Shown here piece after piece: positions 62,760-64,000 of a DNA stretch of 64,000 bases. The DNA lies in the NCBI GenBank assembly GCA_028285465.1, contig JANQPD010000030.1:1-64000 (forward strand), in the 5' to 3' direction. The notes under the pieces were generated by a model. That model saw only the letters and a program-made list of their open reading frames with translations. It was not told the DNA's origin and made no database searches. The translations under genes and the position numbers were made by a program. The number at the start of each line of letters is the position of its first letter. The stretch's first letter is position 1. Source of the DNA: Owenweeksia sp. (GTDB lineage Bacteria > Bacteroidota > Bacteroidia > Flavobacteriales > Schleiferiaceae).

Positions 62760-62827
62760 TTCAATGCGATTAAAGTTTTGGTTCTTGCTGTACGAACCTC
62801 AAAATTTTAATCGGTTGAAAAAAAATG

Positions 62828-62855
62828 GATATAGCAAATTGGTAATTGCTATATC
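62828..62855 (-). terminator. Rho-independent terminator of the transposase-derived gene
   Basis: Perfect arms GATATAGCAA (62828-62837) / TTGCTATATC (62846-62855) with an 8-base loop. On the minus strand eight T's follow, so it ends transcription of the 63268 gene, separating it from the acetate operon. The palindrome overlaps the stop codon. Confidence 0.8.
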
Positions 62856-63268
62856 TAATCCCTAAAACGTTCCCACTTGATCAACATAAACTTATCGCCC
62901 AATTCGGTGACCAGCACACCGGCTCCTCTCAGGTTATCTTCTTGTGTAAAATACCTGGCCAGTTCATCGTGGCTCAGGATCTTATGCTTGGGGTAGTAAT
63001 TGGTTTTATATGGTCTTTTGATGTTGAATTTGCGGACCCAATTCATTACAGATACATGGGAGACGCCCAAAATGCGTTCAATCTCCCGGTAGGTCAACCC
63101 CTCCAGGTATAGCTGCAGGGCCTTGTTTACATAATAGTCGTCTATCTTTCTCCCAAGCTTGCCCACCGTAAAGAAATAGCCGCAACTTTTGCATTTGTAG
63201 CGTTGCCTTTTGTTTACAATACCCGCTTTGGTAAAAGCCAAAGAGGAGCAGTTGGGACAGGATTGCAT
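62855..63268 (-). CDS. IS1/InsA-like zinc-ribbon HTH protein, probably a domesticated regulator
   Basis: 137 residues from the ATG at 63268 (MQSCPNCSSLAFTKAGIVNK); an ATG at 63301 is weaker. Two CxxC pairs (CPNC, CKSC) form a zinc ribbon like that of the IS1 InsA/transposase N-terminus, followed by a helix-turn-helix (LEGLTYREIERILGVSHVSV). No DDE catalytic domain follows; instead a short unique C-terminus (HDELARYFTQEDNLRGAGVL, then KFMLIKWERFRD). No inverted repeats or partner transposase gene were found nearby. Placed upstream of, and in the same direction as, the acetate operon, it is a candidate regulator. Confidence 0.7.
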   Translation of the reverse strand: MQSCPNCSSLAFTKAGIVNKRQRYKCKSCGYFFTVGKLGRKIDDYYVNKALQLYLEGLTYREIERILGVSHVSVMNWVRKFNIKRPYKTNYYPKHKILSHDELARYFTQEDNLRGAGVLVTELGDKFMLIKWERFRD

Positions 63269-63431
63269 GCTGTATATATTTATTTTGCATAAATATACCA
63301 AATTAGCACAAATATCCAGGTGAACACTCTATGGTTTGGGGGGTGCGGCCCGGGCTACTTCCTTTCTACATCCCAGTTCCGGGGAACCGGATGGGAGAAG
63401 TATAGAAGAAAAGAACAAAAGCAAATCTCAT

Positions 63432-63770
63432 TTAGAAGAGATCAGCGGATACCTTACAAGCACAATTTAAGTGGCGCCTATCTAGATAAAGCCCCTGTAG
63501 GCCTGCGAAACCGGGATATCGTGTCCTTTCACTACCAGATTGCTGCTGCTTTGCTGCTGGATGTATACCTTGTTTACCAGATAAGAGCGCAATCTCTAAC
63601 CCGCTGAGTTCTCCGGATAGAAAAATGTCAACCAAAGCAGCATCAAACTTCGAATCGGTCTTTTTCAGGAACTGCTCCCCGCTGTGAAACAATCCACACA
63701 CCTCAAACCCAAGGGAGCTAACCAGATCACGCAAATGGCCAAAACCAGGTAAAAATAGGGTATATTGCAT
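63432..63770 (-). pseudogene. degenerate receiver-domain gene
   Basis: From the ATG at 63770 the frame reads like a receiver: LGFEVCGLFHSGEQFLKKTD, then ALVDIFLSGELSGLEIA around the phospho-acceptor Asp. The first beta strand (MQYTLFLPGF) lacks the acidic pair, and after residue 62 the similarity ends; a shifted frame runs only about 40 residues to a stop. The conserved Thr and Lys regions are not found. Reads as a broken or truncated response regulator. Confidence 0.4.
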
Positions 63771-63783
63771 GTAAAAGTGCCTT

Positions 63784-64000
63784 ATGCGTAACCTGAACAC
63801 CTTATGGCTTGGCCTGCTCACTACAGCGGTTTTAGCACAATCCGATCCACATGCTGACCTGCCCGATGAAGTATATTTAACCAATGGGGCTGTATTAAAG
63901 GCCGAACTCCTGTCGTTTGAAAGCGATGCAAACGGCCAAAGAATAATCTTCCGGAATCAGTGGGGGAAAATAGATACCCTTGGCCCCTCTGAAAGCACGG
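63784..64000 (+). CDS. secreted protein, N-terminal part (cut by window edge)
   Basis: 72 residues visible, open at the window end. Signal peptide MRNLNTLWLGLLTTAVLA-QS, then DEVYLTNGAVLKAELLSFES and RIIFRNQWGKIDTLGP, a beta-rich start with a small strand pattern (VYLTNGxVLKAELL) common to Bacteroidota secreted proteins of unknown function. Divergent from the broken receiver gene. Confidence 0.6.
   Translation, partial: MRNLNTLWLGLLTTAVLAQSDPHADLPDEVYLTNGAVLKAELLSFESDANGQRIIFRNQWGKIDTLGPSEST

Noticed and set aside
62855-63268. Considered an intact IS1-type insertion sequence
   Set aside because: Only the zinc ribbon/HTH part is present, with no DDE domain, terminal inverted repeats or target duplication visible.
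63320-63607. Plus-strand frame of 95 codons
   Set aside because: No recognisable features; overlaps the receiver relic on the other strand, which shows family similarity.

Overview
The window comes from a Bacteroidota genome. Evidence: several secreted proteins end in type IX secretion (T9SS) C-terminal sorting domains; TonB receptors carry the Bacteroidota N-terminal carboxypeptidase-regulatory domain; one promoter matches the Bacteroidota consensus (TTG-N19-TAnnTTTG); SusC-era lipoprotein and DUF families (DUF4397, DUF4625, DUF6428, DUF4212, DUF6909-like) are typical of the phylum. The species cannot be named from sequence alone; the gene set suits a free-living, probably aquatic organism.

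Layout. 1-1782 (minus): arsenic operon arsR - DUF6428 - arsC - ACR3 (cut by the window edge) with a palindromic operator. 1958-4676: tRNA-Ser and tRNA-Pro followed by a scarred region of tRNA-Pro relics, long direct repeats and terminators, with a PKD/T9SS protein gene enclosed between two modified tRNA-Pro 3' ends. 4753-7605: a large peptidase-like/beta-barrel protein. 7777-9441: a nucleoside-phosphorylase-like protein.

9795-23108 (plus) is the most striking locus: a chaperone-like protein, an usher-like outer membrane barrel, a 2655-residue T9SS adhesin built of alternating A-B-A-B modules, and three small secreted subunit-like proteins with similar C-terminal beta strands. I read this as a chaperone-usher-like surface fibre system joined to a T9SS adhesin. 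A strong terminator after the first subunit gene would allow it to be made in excess.

23479-31441: a TPR protein, then an island of cytoplasmic-looking proteins (TULIP/P47-like, a 1140-residue propeller-plus-helical protein, a DUF2953-like + GerW/YtfJ pair, a small PUD-like beta-sandwich protein) of unknown but possibly toxin-like function.

31501-43000: T9SS proteins, an ECF sigma factor with a dual-membrane-spanning anti-sigma factor, a zincin-like lipoprotein, a flavin amine oxidase and an outer membrane protein. 43261-46889 (minus): a zinc locus - TonB receptor, His-rich DUF4625 lipoprotein, Fur/Zur regulator - with two Zur-box-like palindromes. 47390-52332: a T9SS protein and a second TonB receptor. 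52442-62759 (minus): an acetate/propionate operon - porin, DUF4212, ActP-type symporter, small membrane protein, symporter-linked histidine kinase, receiver, propionyl-CoA and acetyl-CoA synthetases - preceded by a small transposase-derived DNA-binding protein. The right edge holds a degraded receiver and the start of a secreted protein.
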